This document shows, piece after piece, positions 18,298-28,198 of a stretch of DNA of 64,000 bases. Made by a program: the position numbers and the translations under genes. The stretch is from Nodosilinea sp. E11 (lineage in GTDB: Bacteria > Cyanobacteriota > Cyanobacteriia > Phormidesmidales > Phormidesmidaceae): assembly GCF_032813545.1 (NCBI RefSeq), contig NZ_CP136520.1, positions 1,668,001-1,732,000 of the forward strand, given 5' to 3'. Positions within the stretch are counted from its first letter, which is position 1; every line of letters starts with the position of its first letter. The notes under the pieces are model-generated. The model worked only from the letters and a program-made list of their open reading frames with translations, did no database searches and was not told where the DNA came from.

Positions 18298-19041
18298 CTA
18301 AGATTTCTGAAGAAATATAAATAGATTACCTGTTAGCGCTGCAGGCATTAGTCGATGTATTACTGATAACACACTAAATAGAAGTTCACTCTTCATATAA
18401 TACTGAGGTTCAGATGTATAAGTATAAGAAAAATTATTCCATCCATCAAACAAACACGAAATTTCACGATGCGTGTTACATATATATTTTGTTGGAAAGA
18501 CATCAATATTTTTTCTATCTGGCTGAAGCTTTTGAAGAAGCCAGAGATATAAAGAACCACGAAGAAGCCTTGACCCTAAACAGACATAATTTAAAGAATG
18601 TGGTGTTCTTGCACAAAAAAATCCTCCTTTCTTCAGAATTCTCTGAGCCTCTTTTTTCAAAAATAGTGAGTCTGATCGAGATAGATGTTCAAGAACATAG
18701 TCGCAAATGATCATATCAATACTTTCGTCTTCAAGTGGTATGCAATCATCTTTTGCAGTGAGCTGAATATTGTAAGATGTTGTAGGATTTGAAAGAACTG
18801 CTGAGTCTATATCCATCCCAATTAGTTGAGCAACCTTGTCTTTTATGCCGCGCACACTTCTCCTATAAGCGCTTTTATCTTCAAAGAACCAATATCCACG
18901 ACCTGCTCCATAGTCTAAAACCTTAAAGTCAGGCTTTAGTAAAGAATTGATTCTTCCATAAAATTCAACTGTGCCATCGAGAGGTCCATAGCCTCCTATG
19001 CAACCTTTAAAGGGATCAAAAAATTTGTTTTCAATATCCAT
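18298..19041 (-). CDS. Class I SAM-dependent methyltransferase
   Basis: A 247-residue methyltransferase. Motif I is FKVLDYGAGRGYWFF, the SAM-binding acidic residue lies in LIGMDIDSAVL, and the post-I/II region is IDMIICDYVLEHL. RILKKGGFFCARTPH is typical of Methyltransf_11/25 proteins. A TTG nine codons upstream (19068) extends the frame; the ATG at 19041 was preferred because it is followed directly by family-like sequence and preceded by a weak AAAGAG. Its place in the polysaccharide locus suggests methylation of a sugar or lipid carrier, but this is inference. Confidence 0.82.
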   Translation of the reverse strand: MDIENKFFDPFKGCIGGYGPLDGTVEFYGRINSLLKPDFKVLDYGAGRGYWFFEDKSAYRRSVRGIKDKVAQLIGMDIDSAVLSNPTTSYNIQLTAKDDCIPLEDESIDMIICDYVLEHLSRSDSLFLKKEAQRILKKGGFFCARTPHSLNYVCLGSRLLRGSLYLWLLQKLQPDRKNIDVFPTKYICNTHREISCLFDGWNNFSYTYTSEPQYYMKSELLFSVLSVIHRLMPAALTGNLFIFLQKS

Positions 19042-19068
19042 TTTTATCCACTCTTTCACTGAGAACAA

Positions 19069-19779
19069 TTATTCAGTAAATACATTGAAAATTGAAAATA
19101 GTTTGAATCTTTTGGATTAAGGCACCATAAATTCAAGCTAATCAGTAAAAAGTACATCCCAGTTTAAGCTTGCTATGCCGTTGATCTGGCAGATCCAACA
19201 ACCACTCTCATAAATACCACAATCTCATTGAAGTTGAGGCGAATCTCCTCCTTAATCACCTTCAAAAGGGTGCCATTGAGAAAAACGTCTCCCTGCATTG
19301 AAAGAGCTGGGTGAAACTTTGTTCTTACACCAAGTGAACTCACCCTTTATTCTTTAGCCCGCGCCTGATCCGTTGTCAGTTTCGTAAGCTGACTTATAGC
19401 GGTTCTTAGATGGGTGAGGTACACCTCAGACTGGAAAACCATTGAAATTAATAGGCTTGAGGAAACAGCCTGTACTTTATGCAAGTGAGAGCCGCTATAA
19501 ATTTTTCAAAAACATTGTCTTCCCTATTTCATCATGGCGAATAATGCCAATCCACTTACCCACTTTGCATCAAAAAAAGACATCCTGAATAAAGGTCAAA
19601 ACTTTTCCAGGAGCAGGTGATCAATTTTGATATTCGGACTGAACAACAAATTATTCCCTTCGCCTTATGAGCGAGTAAACCCCGTAGTGCCGTGCACTTC
19701 TCCTGCTGCTGGCCAATAGTGTACGAATTTAAAGGTAAAAGCTTTAATCTAACAAGCACTCATCCTCTACCTTCGTTAT
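19069..19779. other. 711-bp spacer with decayed coding fragments
   Basis: No intact gene is visible. On the minus strand a fragment near 19190-19345 reads GDVFLNGTLLKVIKEEIRLN and ends in a stop. A second near 19510-19570 (GKWIGIIRHDEIGKTMF) appears frame-shifted relative to an open frame at 19556-19759. These look like remnants of protein-coding DNA, but I do not recognise the parent families. A short imperfect repeat (TTATAGCGGTTC at 19395 and AGCCGCTATAA near 19490) brackets part of the region. Confidence 0.35.
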
Positions 19780-20205
19780 CTAGCCAATACACCGAAAATC
19801 TTTAGCTTCCAGGTACTTCATCTGCCGGGCCTGGCGGCGAGTAAACTCACCCACCGTAGGGTTACCCGTCGGCAAAATCACCCCGCTGGCCTGCATCCAC
19901 AACGCCTCCGGCGCAACAGCAACACTATATTGATTAGCAGCTGTTCTATGCACGTGGTACCAACGAGTCTCTTGGCAACGATCGCACCAAAACGCCTCCA
20001 GCCATTCGCCCGTCAGCGGCACCGTGCCATAGCCCGCAATCACCGTCAGCGATCGCAGCCGACTCAGGCCCCGCTGCTGCAAGTGCTCTGCCTGAGTCGT
20101 GTAAAGCGGATACTTTTGACTAACACTCTCAAGGTAAGTGCCGTGGTCGGGGCAATAAATAGCCCGCCGTTTCGATCGGCTGCGGTTGCGTCGGGGTTGA
20201 GACAT
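19780..20205 (-). CDS. Conserved hypothetical zinc-ribbon-like protein
   Basis: A 141-residue protein starting with a very basic segment (RRNRSRSKRRA) followed by YCPDHGTYLES. A later CDRCQETRW lies at about residues 74-82. The CPxH plus CxxC pair could bind one zinc ion. The middle part (LTVIAGYGTVPLTGEWLEAFWCDRC) and the C-terminal EFTRRQARQMKYLEAKDFRCIG have no known catalytic motif. It has normal composition for this genome and marks the end of the AT-rich island. Function is unknown. Confidence 0.65.
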   Translation of the reverse strand: MSQPRRNRSRSKRRAIYCPDHGTYLESVSQKYPLYTTQAEHLQQRGLSRLRSLTVIAGYGTVPLTGEWLEAFWCDRCQETRWYHVHRTAANQYSVAVAPEALWMQASGVILPTGNPTVGEFTRRQARQMKYLEAKDFRCIG

Positions 20206-20457
20206 AGCAAAGCAAAAACCGAACTATAAAGTACCAAACAGGCGCGGGCCAAATACCTGTCTAAACAATCTGCGTAGCAACTCAGCTCCAGGCACACCTA
20301 TCCCGGCTACGGTCTCAGGCGAGGGCCAACGAGACTACGGGGGAGAGACTGAGATCTAACGACCATCGAAGCCCACTCCATGCCAGACAGGTTACCGGAA
20401 TTATTCAATTTGACAAGCTCTGAACCAGACTTTTTTAGATTTAGACTTTGCCTAGAG

Positions 20458-21762
20458 TCATAGGCGAGAGGCCGCCGCCTTCGGTGAGGGAACACGGGCA
20501 GTAGCCGCCATCGGGCCTCGCAGGCAGGACTCCACCACTTCAAAATAGCGGCGCGTGCCCTGCTCGGGGGTAAACTTTTGCTGCATATAGCAACGGCCCT
20601 GATCGCCCATCTGCTGCGCCAGGGTGGGGTTCGCCGCGAGAGTCCGAATAAAATCGGCCAGCCCAGCGCTATCGCCATTGCGAAAGGCACGGCCAAAGCC
20701 CCCTTCAGCCAGCAGCGATCGCAGATAAGAGTGCGATTCACAGATAGCTGCCACCGGTCGCCCCGTCGCCAAACTGCTATAGAGCTTGCTGGGGGCCACC
20801 AACCCCTCCACCCCCGGCACCAGACTCACTAGGCTCAGGTCGCAGGCCGTGAGCGAGTAAGGCAGATCGCCCTGAGACTGATAGGGCAAAAACATACAGT
20901 TGCCCAACCCCAGCGCCTTCGCCTGAGCGATGCAGCTATGGCGCTTGGCCCCAGCCCCCACAAAGACAAACTGCACCGGCTCATGGCGCAGCGCCTGAGC
21001 GGCAGCCAGAATAGTATCTAGATCGTGGCAGCGGCCCATATTGCCCGAATACAGCACCGTAAACACCTGATCGAGGCCGTGGCGACGGGCAAACCAGTTG
21101 TCTGCCTTAGGGCGCGGCACAATTTGCGTTGGGTCGGCCCAGTTGTGAATCACCGAAACCCGATCGGCAGCCTCCGGGCACCGGTCGACAATTCGCTGCC
21201 GCATCGTTTGGCTAAGCACCACAATCGCCTCGGCATGACGCCAGGTCAGACAGTTGAGCCAGTTCCAAAAACGCACCAGCCCGTGGTTGTGGGCAACCAT
21301 ATTGAGAGCCACCGCCACCTCGGGGTGAATATCGTAGACCACGCACAGGTAGGGCTGCTTAAAAAGGCAGTGGAGCAGGTAGGCCATCACCGGCAGGTAA
21401 GGCGGCTCGGTCGTGACCAACACCAGGTCGCCACGGCGGGCAGGGCTCAGCAGCTTAACCAGCGATCGCACACAGTACAGCAGCCCCCCCACCGCTCGCC
21501 CCCGAATGCGCTGGGGCCACAGGCGAGACGTACGAGTGCGACGCACCGTGACATCGCCCACCACCTCATACTTAGGAGCCATGGGGCGATCGTAGGCATA
21601 GCCCGGCTGCCCCGCAAACACCTGCACCTGCATACCCTGACGGCTCAAACTCTGGGCCAGCTCGGCCATTAGCTGCCCCGTCGGCGCATAGTCAGGGGGA
21701 AAAAACTGGGTCAAAATCGAAAGTTGGAAAGATGCACCCGGATCGGAACGTATTGCTCTCAT
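20458..21762 (-). CDS. WcaI-like family 4 glycosyltransferase
   Basis: A 434-residue GT-B enzyme, counted from the ATG at 21762 (a TTG directly upstream is the longer option). The N-terminus SILTQFFPPDYAPTGQLMAELAQ and QVFAGQPGY match the WcaI colanic-acid/EPS glycosyltransferase subfamily. The donor domain shows VLYSGNMGRCHDLDTIL and LVPGVEGLVAPSKLYSSLATG with the conserved Glu. It likely contributes to repeat-unit assembly at the inner membrane. It is separated from the AT-rich cluster by the zinc-ribbon-like gene and from the export genes by a 1-kb spacer, so it may have its own promoter. Confidence 0.87.
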   Translation of the reverse strand: MRAIRSDPGASFQLSILTQFFPPDYAPTGQLMAELAQSLSRQGMQVQVFAGQPGYAYDRPMAPKYEVVGDVTVRRTRTSRLWPQRIRGRAVGGLLYCVRSLVKLLSPARRGDLVLVTTEPPYLPVMAYLLHCLFKQPYLCVVYDIHPEVAVALNMVAHNHGLVRFWNWLNCLTWRHAEAIVVLSQTMRQRIVDRCPEAADRVSVIHNWADPTQIVPRPKADNWFARRHGLDQVFTVLYSGNMGRCHDLDTILAAAQALRHEPVQFVFVGAGAKRHSCIAQAKALGLGNCMFLPYQSQGDLPYSLTACDLSLVSLVPGVEGLVAPSKLYSSLATGRPVAAICESHSYLRSLLAEGGFGRAFRNGDSAGLADFIRTLAANPTLAQQMGDQGRCYMQQKFTPEQGTRRYFEVVESCLRGPMAATARVPSPKAAASRL

Positions 21763-22521
21763 CAAACCCTACTCAACAGGAACTCAGCACCAAAGGAAAC
21801 TACTCGTATAAGCACCAAAACTGCTGCTATCGGCATTTTTTGACCTTAGCCTTAAACATCAAGCTGGTTTAGATTGCCTAAAAAATTAGCCAAACTACCA
21901 TCTAGATACAAGCATTTACATTTGCAGCAGCAAATTCAAAACTTGGCTTCAGAAAGTTGTCTCAGAAATCGCTTTCAAATATATTCGCGCCAACCCCGAC
22001 TTTGCCTAGGGCTACCGAGAAGGATACCGCACTTCTTCTAGAAGAGCATTTCAATATTTAATTTTATTGCTATTGGGCAGGCAGCCCATTTTCCCTAAAC
22101 ACAGCTGGGCCTAAATAGACCACACATTTAACCCACAAGTCGTATTCGAGACTACCAGGCTTAGCCCAGACCGCTTGTCATAACAAGCACATGAATCAGA
22201 TCTTTCCCTACACCAGCCTTTAAACGAGTAACCCGGCTGGGCGATCGTTTTGCTCCAAGATTGGGGCAAAACTTGAGGCAAAACAAGCTTAAAGCCAAGC
22301 ACGACCGATTCAAAGCTAAGTTACATCCACCCCAAAAGACACGCCAAGCCAATGCTTAATCAGATCGAGCCAATCTCTATCATTAGAGAGATGCGCTAAA
22401 TCAACCGCAGAAACTACGGTACATCCTTTGTCAGACCAAGACGAGCAGCGAATTCCGCCTTGGCTAACTCAATCAGCGGCATGATTAGCTAGAAAAATAA
22501 ATTGGAACGATAACCTCACCC

Positions 22522-22549
22522 GTAGGGGCAAACGGCTGTTTGCTCTTAC
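22522..22549. repeat. GTAGGG hairpin repeat
   Basis: GTAGGGGCAAAC (22522-22533) pairs with GTTTGCTCTTAC (22538-22549) across a GGCT loop, with two G-T wobbles. It belongs to the short palindromic family dispersed between genes in this window. Confidence 0.6.
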
Positions 22550-22691
22550 CCAAATTCATGCCCCCCTATTCAACCGACAAAAGCCCATGGAAAACCGACA
22601 TCTTCCAGGGGCGATGCAATGTATTATCCCCCAATCGGGGAGGTGCAGATAGGATTTAGCAAACCCCGGTTTATCATCAGAAATTCTCTAG

Positions 22692-22713
22692 GGGGCGTAG
22701 CATGCTACGCCCC
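22692..22713. repeat. Perfect 22-bp palindrome of the GTAGGG hairpin family
   Basis: GGGGCGTAGCA is followed immediately by its exact complement TGCTACGCCCC. It lies 65 bp beyond the stop codon of the secreted-protein gene on the minus strand and may double as a transcript-end structure. Confidence 0.65.
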
Positions 22714-22777
22714 TACAAATCACGGGTAGGCAATGCCTGTCATTCCCGTGCATACGATCTTTACGGCTCTCTACGGC

Positions 22778-23710
22778 CTAACTGTCGATCGCAGTTCTCA
22801 GCTGTTGTAGCGATCGCCCCAGAGCGACAAAGTCTGAGTTTTGCCCCAGGGCAACTAGCGTCTCAGGAGAGCTGCTATCTAAAATCTGGTTATAGGCTTG
22901 GATGGCGCTTTCTAACTGAGTAGCGCTAACAGCGGCAGCAGTGGGCGGCAGCAGCCCGCCCGTGGCGTTAAAGAGAGCGACTAACGCTCGATAGTCGGCA
23001 CCGGTCAACGCCATTTCGGTGAAGATCGCCACCTGACTAGGGGCCAGGCCAGCCGCAAAGGCTGCCGCCAAAAACCCCGCCGCATTGGCGATTTGCGCCT
23101 GGGTGCCGCGCAGAGGCGCAACCATAGGCGTGCCGCCAATCGGCACAAAGACCGCCGAGGTAGCCAGCAGAGCCGTCGGGGTAGACCCAGCGATAGGAGT
23201 AGGGGCAGCAATGCTGAGGGTGCCTTGTTCGCCAGTGAGTGAAACGCTGTCGCCATTGGCGATCGCCGCTGCCACCACCACCGCCAGTTCATCCACAGTC
23301 TGCTCGGCATCTTCCTCGACACCGCCGCCGAGGTCAACAGAGGTGAGCCCGTCGAGGGCAATTTCGCCTGGGGTCGTCAGGGCGGCGGCAAGGGTGGGGT
23401 TAGTGCCCTGCAACCCTTGCAGAATCTCTGTGGCCGATTGGTTAACTGCCTGCTGGGCCGCCACCGTGAGCAAGATCTCTCCGGTAGTGGCATCGATGGT
23501 GGCATTGGGAGTAGTCGAGGTAAGTTCTTCTTCACTGCCCAGGGAAGAGGCCCCAATGGACAGCACCGTTGAGCCCCCCACGCTCACCCCGCTGCCCAGA
23601 CCGGAGGGTACCGAACCGGAGTAGCCCGGTAGGGCGATCGCCAGGGTGCCGCCTACTACAGCCATCATTAACCAAACATGCTGCCAAAGTCGGCCCACCA
23701 GTTTATCCAC
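22778..23710 (-). CDS. Secreted Ala/Gly-rich protein of unknown function
   Basis: A 310-residue protein from a GTG at 23710, chosen because a strong GAGGAG lies 7 bp upstream; a TTG start at 23770 is less likely. A signal peptide is evident (about LMMAVVGGTLAIALPGYS). The mature part is low in charged residues and rich in Ala, Gly, Thr and Ser, with acidic patches (GVEEDAEQTVDEL). It shows no cysteine, repeat unit or catalytic motif. The C-terminal half is predicted helical (ESAIQAYNQILDSSSPETL). It lies directly downstream of a large predicted outer-membrane protein, Wzc and Wza on the same strand, so a periplasmic or secreted role linked to polysaccharide export or biofilm is plausible but unproven. 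Confidence 0.72.
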   Translation of the reverse strand: MDKLVGRLWQHVWLMMAVVGGTLAIALPGYSGSVPSGLGSGVSVGGSTVLSIGASSLGSEEELTSTTPNATIDATTGEILLTVAAQQAVNQSATEILQGLQGTNPTLAAALTTPGEIALDGLTSVDLGGGVEEDAEQTVDELAVVVAAAIANGDSVSLTGEQGTLSIAAPTPIAGSTPTALLATSAVFVPIGGTPMVAPLRGTQAQIANAAGFLAAAFAAGLAPSQVAIFTEMALTGADYRALVALFNATGGLLPPTAAAVSATQLESAIQAYNQILDSSSPETLVALGQNSDFVALGRSLQQLRTAIDS

Positions 23711-23717
23711 GGTTTTT

Positions 23718-23723
23718 CTCCTC
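23718..23723 (-). promoter_or_regulatory. Ribosome binding site deciding a GTG start
   Basis: GAGGAG on the minus strand sits 7 bp before the GTG at 23710 and supports that start over the upstream TTG. Confidence 0.7.
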
Positions 23724-23785
23724 AAATATGAGCTGCGATCGAGAATGGGGCTAAAGCATGAGCCCGGCAACAGGAATCATCTCAT

Positions 23786-25837
23786 CTAAAACCTGGGGCC
23801 AAAGTTAAACCCATAGCCGATACTTAACACTGCGACGGAACCAGCACGGGTATTGTTGCCGATATCGCCGTAAAGCAGGTTGAGCGTAATCGGTATCGTC
23901 GATACCGGCACAATCGAAGCCCCGACATTCACACCGACGCCGCTCCAGGCCGTATTGACCGAAAACTGAGGGTGCACTTGCAAGCCCACTCCGGCAATCA
24001 CGCCTACGTCACTGCCTTCGCCCGAGAACGACCCGCCCCCTAGGCCCAGGGTGCCTGTGATCGGCAGCCGGTTGGTCGGGTGGTCGGGCTGAAGCAGGTG
24101 GGCCGCCGTCACCACCCCGTAGAGACTCGATGGGCTACCGCCAGCCTCAGAGCCATAGGAGGCAAAATTGTTCAGCCCCACAGCGGCGGCTACCTCGGTG
24201 TCATCGCCGCTGTGGACGACGCGGTGCACCTTGACATCAAAGCCACCGTTTTCGCCGAACCGCCGCACGCTCTGCAGGTTATAGGCCAGTTCTACCCCCA
24301 CTACCTGGCGCGAGTCACCTAGCCCAAAGCCCATAGACATACTGCCGTCAGCCACGGGACGCACGCGATCGGCTCCGGCCAGCGAGGCGCTGATAAACAG
24401 GTCGCCCCAGTTAGCTCCAAAGGCGGAGGGAATGCCAGCATTGGGGGAGGGGGGAAACGTCAGCGGCGGATTAGCGGCGGTCGTCAACGGCGCGATTCGC
24501 AAGTCATTTTGAATCTGCGCGGCACTGCCAGCGGCTGGGGCAGCCTGGGCGATCGCCGGGGCCGCCTCTGGCTCTGCCCCGAACATAGCCGGTGATATCC
24601 CCGCTAGCGTCGGCGACATTACCGGCTGCGGGGTAGGCAAGGCCAGTGCCACGTTGGGGTTGCTGCCCGCCAAATCGGGCAACTGGGGGCCAGGGAGAGG
24701 CTGTTGTCGCGATCGCTGGTTAGCCGCAGTCGCCCTACTCGGGTCAGCGATCGCAGCCCGTCGCACCGATCGCCCTGGAAGCTGGGGCAGCTGCGGCCCC
24801 CGCGCCAGGGTTTTGGGCTGGGGCACTCGGCGGGTTGGGCTAGGCTGAAGCGTGGTTTGGTCGGCCAAAGCCGCCGGATCGACTGGCATACCAGCCTGCG
24901 ATCGCAGATCGCGCAGCAGCGATTGCACCGCCGTTGCTCTCGCCCGAATAGTGGCCAGGTCGGGGGATGCCGCACGGGTCGGCGGGGTCGTTGCGATCGC
25001 GGGGGCTGAGCTAGGCGCAGCCGCCACGGCAACAGCGCGCCCTAGGGGCTGGGCCATTGGGTCCTGGCTCAGGGCTAGGGCCTCAGGGGTGGCCGCTGGC
25101 CGCTCAAGCCCTTGGGGGCGGGGCTTAGCGGCCACAGGTTTAGAGGGCGGCTCAGAAACGTCGGCGATCGCAGTCTCTGCCCCAGTCCCAGCGGGGGCTT
25201 GAGCTTCAGCCATGGTCCCCGCAGGAGCGGCGATCATCGCCCCTGAGCCCTCACCGGAGCCATTGCCTGGGCCATCGGCGGCGACGGCGATCGCAGCAGC
25301 AGGCGGGGACCCGACTTCAGTCGCCAGCTCATCGTCTAGAGATGTCAGGTCAGCGGCGATCGGTGGTGGCTCTGAAACCACAGCTATTACCGTCTGATCT
25401 GAGGCCCCATCCCCCATCGGGTTTACGACCAGGTTAGGGGCTAGCTCTGGAGCTGAAACGGCAGATGCAGCGCTGTCTAAGGTTGTCTCCTCGGGCGGCA
25501 GGGCCGCGATCGCGGCTGTCGAATCTGGCTCTGGGGTGGCAGCCGCTGGGGTAGCCGTCTCTGCCGCTGCGGCAGCAGCATCTACCACAACATGATCAAC
25601 CCCCGGCGTCCAAACCGGTTGAGCAGCGGCCTGCTCGTCAGCCTGGGGTGCTGTGGTCTGCGCCGAAGGCTCTGGCGTCACGACTGGATGGGGATCTGCC
25701 GCCAGGGCTACGCCAAGACTGGGTTCAGGCTCGGCCAAGGGCAATTCGGGGGCCGCCTCGGCCCCGCGAGGCAAGAGGCCTAGCCCGGCCAGCCCCAGTA
25801 GTCCACCCGTAATCAGTGGTTTTGATTTGCGCTTCAT
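23786..25837 (-). CDS. Pro/Ala-rich predicted outer-membrane barrel protein
   Basis: A 683-residue protein starting at an ATG with GAGGAG 8 bp upstream. A signal peptide (GGLLGLAGLGLLPRGAEA) leads into about 400 residues of Pro/Ala/Glu-rich low-complexity sequence that should be extended and disordered. The last 220 residues (from about ANWGDLFISASLAG) alternate polar and hydrophobic residues in short strands, such as MSMGFGLGDSRQVVGVELAYNL, and end GYGFNFGPRF. A terminal Phe is a classic outer-membrane barrel signal. No named family is recognised. It sits between Wzc and the secreted Ala/Gly-rich protein and 54 bp from wzc, so it probably belongs to the export operon. The long linker could span peptidoglycan. 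Confidence 0.72.
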   Translation of the reverse strand: MKRKSKPLITGGLLGLAGLGLLPRGAEAAPELPLAEPEPSLGVALAADPHPVVTPEPSAQTTAPQADEQAAAQPVWTPGVDHVVVDAAAAAAETATPAAATPEPDSTAAIAALPPEETTLDSAASAVSAPELAPNLVVNPMGDGASDQTVIAVVSEPPPIAADLTSLDDELATEVGSPPAAAIAVAADGPGNGSGEGSGAMIAAPAGTMAEAQAPAGTGAETAIADVSEPPSKPVAAKPRPQGLERPAATPEALALSQDPMAQPLGRAVAVAAAPSSAPAIATTPPTRAASPDLATIRARATAVQSLLRDLRSQAGMPVDPAALADQTTLQPSPTRRVPQPKTLARGPQLPQLPGRSVRRAAIADPSRATAANQRSRQQPLPGPQLPDLAGSNPNVALALPTPQPVMSPTLAGISPAMFGAEPEAAPAIAQAAPAAGSAAQIQNDLRIAPLTTAANPPLTFPPSPNAGIPSAFGANWGDLFISASLAGADRVRPVADGSMSMGFGLGDSRQVVGVELAYNLQSVRRFGENGGFDVKVHRVVHSGDDTEVAAAVGLNNFASYGSEAGGSPSSLYGVVTAAHLLQPDHPTNRLPITGTLGLGGGSFSGEGSDVGVIAGVGLQVHPQFSVNTAWSGVGVNVGASIVPVSTIPITLNLLYGDIGNNTRAGSVAVLSIGYGFNFGPRF

Positions 25838-25891
25838 CAGTCGTACTCCTCACGTCCCATGTCATACCTACCGCTGTTTAGCGGCTGTGTT

Positions 25892-28198
25892 CTAGCCGGT
25901 CTCATGCACTCCCGAGGTTACCTTGGGGTGACCGTAATCCCCGTAGTAATAGTCGTAGCCGCGCCGTCGGCTCTGGGGTACACCATTGACCACCAACCCC
26001 AGCAAGGGAGCCTGGGCCGTATTGCCCAGATCGGCCAGCACCCGCTGAATTTCTGAACGCTCAGACCGGTTGAGCCGCACCACTAACAGCAGCCCGTCGG
26101 CGTGGGCAGCGGTCAGCTTGGCGTCGATCATGCCCGCTAGGGGGGGAGTATCAAAAATGATCAGGTCGTAGTGGCGACGATACTGCTCTGTCATTTGCTG
26201 CATCTTGCGCGACGACAGCAGCCGACCAGGGGCCGGAGGGCGCGTCCCCGCCGGTAGCAGGTGCAAATTGGCATTGCCAGGAATCGTCAGCACCCAATCG
26301 GTAGCATCGTCAATAGTCTGGGTCAGCAGGTCGCTCAGCCCCCGACTATTGGACTGGCCAAAAATAATGTGCTGACTAGGCTTGCGGAGGTCACCGTCAA
26401 TCAGCAGCACCCGACGCCCCATATTGGCGGCGGCGATCGCAAGGTGGGCACACATGGTTGACTTGCCCTCCCCTGGCACCGACGAGGTCAGGGCCACCAC
26501 CTGCACCGGGGTATCAGAGCTCAGCATGCGCAAGTTGGCCTCAAGCGAGTAAAACGCCTCGGCAAAGCTAAAGGAGGTATACAACTTGTCGGGGCTTTGA
26601 CTCTGAGCCAACACCTGGGCCATAGTGCCTGCCAAGTCGGGGACAATCAGCAAGGGCTGCTTTTCCAGGGCCGGAGCATTGGGCACCATGGCCAGATTGG
26701 GTAGCTGGGTGACTTTGACCAACTCGTCAGTACTGTGAAAGGCTTGGTCGGCGCGATCGCGCACCAGCGCCGCCCCACCCCCCAGCAGTAGCCCTACCAC
26801 CGTGCTCAGCAGCAGCTTGCGGGGCAGGTTAGTCATCTCGGTAATACTCGACTCATCCAGGGGCGAAATCAGCTCCCAGGGTGCGGTCTGTCGCGCCATC
26901 TGCAAACGCAGATCCTGGCGACTGGTCAACAGCTGGTCAAGACTACCTTCCGCCACCGCCAGCTCTCGGGCAATCTGCTGGTAAGAGCGCGACAGATCGG
27001 CCAGCCGCTGAATCTCGGCCCGCAGCTGCTGTACCGCCTGGCCAATCGCTTGATCCTGGGTGTCTAGCACCTGCATTTGATTAGCGGTATCGACCAACTG
27101 CTGCATCAACTCCCGACTCACCGTCCCCTGATAGCCCAGGGTATCGGCTGCTACGGTCGCCCCCACCAGCCGCTGGGCTTCGGCCTCTAACAGCGGCAGC
27201 AGCTGCTGTCGCCGATCTTCTAAAGCTTCAATCATGGGCGTCGTAGCCTGAAACCGAGCTGACTCAGCCGCAATCGTTTGCTCCAGCTCGCGCAGGTCGC
27301 CGAGCAGCGCCTGGTAGGTGGGCGACTCGTTGAGGTTGGCCACTCGAATAGCCGTATCGGGGTCAAACCCTACCTGAGTTCGCAGGCTGTCGTACAGCGG
27401 CCCCAGCGCCATCAGCTGCACCCGCAGCTGCTCTTGATCGGCCAGCATCTGGTTGAGTCGCTGGGTTACGCTCTCGCTGGTGGCGTTGACGTTAACCAGG
27501 TCATAGCGTTTCTGAAATTCACTCAGGTCTTCCTCAATTACCGCTACTTCCTGCCATTTTTCTTGCAGTTGTTCGTCGATAAAGGTCAGCCCTCGCCGCA
27601 GTTCCCCCTGGCGATCTTGCACACTGTAGTTGACAAAGCCGTTGACCACCTGGGTCAGCACAAAGGTGACCACCGCCGGGTCGTCGGCTCGGTAGGTAAT
27701 GCGCAGCACCTTAGACTCCCCTTCTTGGGTAATCGCCAAGCGCTCTAGCAGAGTGGTGTAGGTAATGTCGGGATAGCGTTGCTGAATGTTGGCCAGAATC
27801 GGATCGATCACATCTGGGCCACGCAGCACTCGAATTTGGCTGGTGTAGTCTAACCCCGAATTTCTAGCTCCTGGCAACCCAACTACCGCTTCCAAACCCA
27901 GGGAAGGGGCAGCGGTAACCGGTTCTACCAGAAGATTGGCACTGCCGCTGTAGACCGGAGGACGACTTAAGTGCCAGAGCGTCAACCCGCCAAAGGACAA
28001 GGCTGCTACCCCTAAAAACACCCCAAGCCGACGCTTGAGCACCCCGACTAGATGACTTACATCAAAATCATCCCCATCGTCTACGAGGGGAGAGGACGGC
28101 GCTGTGACGGCAACAAACCCATGATGAACCTGACCATGGCCATGACCATTGCCGTTGCCGTTGGCTTCATGGGCCGTGGAGGAGGGAGAAAAAGGCAT
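25892..28198 (-). CDS. Wzc-like polysaccharide co-polymerase/tyrosine autokinase
   Basis: A 768-residue inner-membrane protein that controls chain length and export. A short N-terminal tail is followed by TM1 (LGVFLGVAALSFGGLTLW), a Wzz domain with a long periplasmic coiled-coil region (about 100-420) and TM2 near residue 445 (LLLSTVVGLLLGGGAALV). The cytoplasmic BY-kinase domain has Walker A SSVPGEGKST (K579), Walker A' VLLIDGDLRKP and Walker B LIIFDTPPL. The C-terminus carries a tyrosine cluster (Y748, Y750-752, Y755), the expected autophosphorylation sites. Both transmembrane and kinase parts are in one chain, as in proteobacterial Wzc. Wza lies 121 bp upstream in the same direction. Confidence 0.95.
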   Translation of the reverse strand: MPFSPSSTAHEANGNGNGHGHGQVHHGFVAVTAPSSPLVDDGDDFDVSHLVGVLKRRLGVFLGVAALSFGGLTLWHLSRPPVYSGSANLLVEPVTAAPSLGLEAVVGLPGARNSGLDYTSQIRVLRGPDVIDPILANIQQRYPDITYTTLLERLAITQEGESKVLRITYRADDPAVVTFVLTQVVNGFVNYSVQDRQGELRRGLTFIDEQLQEKWQEVAVIEEDLSEFQKRYDLVNVNATSESVTQRLNQMLADQEQLRVQLMALGPLYDSLRTQVGFDPDTAIRVANLNESPTYQALLGDLRELEQTIAAESARFQATTPMIEALEDRRQQLLPLLEAEAQRLVGATVAADTLGYQGTVSRELMQQLVDTANQMQVLDTQDQAIGQAVQQLRAEIQRLADLSRSYQQIARELAVAEGSLDQLLTSRQDLRLQMARQTAPWELISPLDESSITEMTNLPRKLLLSTVVGLLLGGGAALVRDRADQAFHSTDELVKVTQLPNLAMVPNAPALEKQPLLIVPDLAGTMAQVLAQSQSPDKLYTSFSFAEAFYSLEANLRMLSSDTPVQVVALTSSVPGEGKSTMCAHLAIAAANMGRRVLLIDGDLRKPSQHIIFGQSNSRGLSDLLTQTIDDATDWVLTIPGNANLHLLPAGTRPPAPGRLLSSRKMQQMTEQYRRHYDLIIFDTPPLAGMIDAKLTAAHADGLLLVVRLNRSERSEIQRVLADLGNTAQAPLLGLVVNGVPQSRRRGYDYYYGDYGHPKVTSGVHETG

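Larger units (their letters stand above)
21766..22777. other. 1-kb spacer containing two hairpin repeats
   Basis: No credible gene lies between the WcaI-like glycosyltransferase and the secreted-protein gene. The right half carries two members of the GTAGGG hairpin family (22522-22549 and 22692-22713), listed separately, and a small CCCC-loop-GGGG hairpin near 22627. The left half is AT-rich and may hold the glycosyltransferase promoter. Confidence 0.45.

Noticed and set aside
25844-25853. Yfr1-like ACTCCTCAC motif
   Set aside because: On the minus strand this is the GAGGAG ribosome site of the predicted outer-membrane protein gene; the surrounding Yfr1 hairpins are absent.
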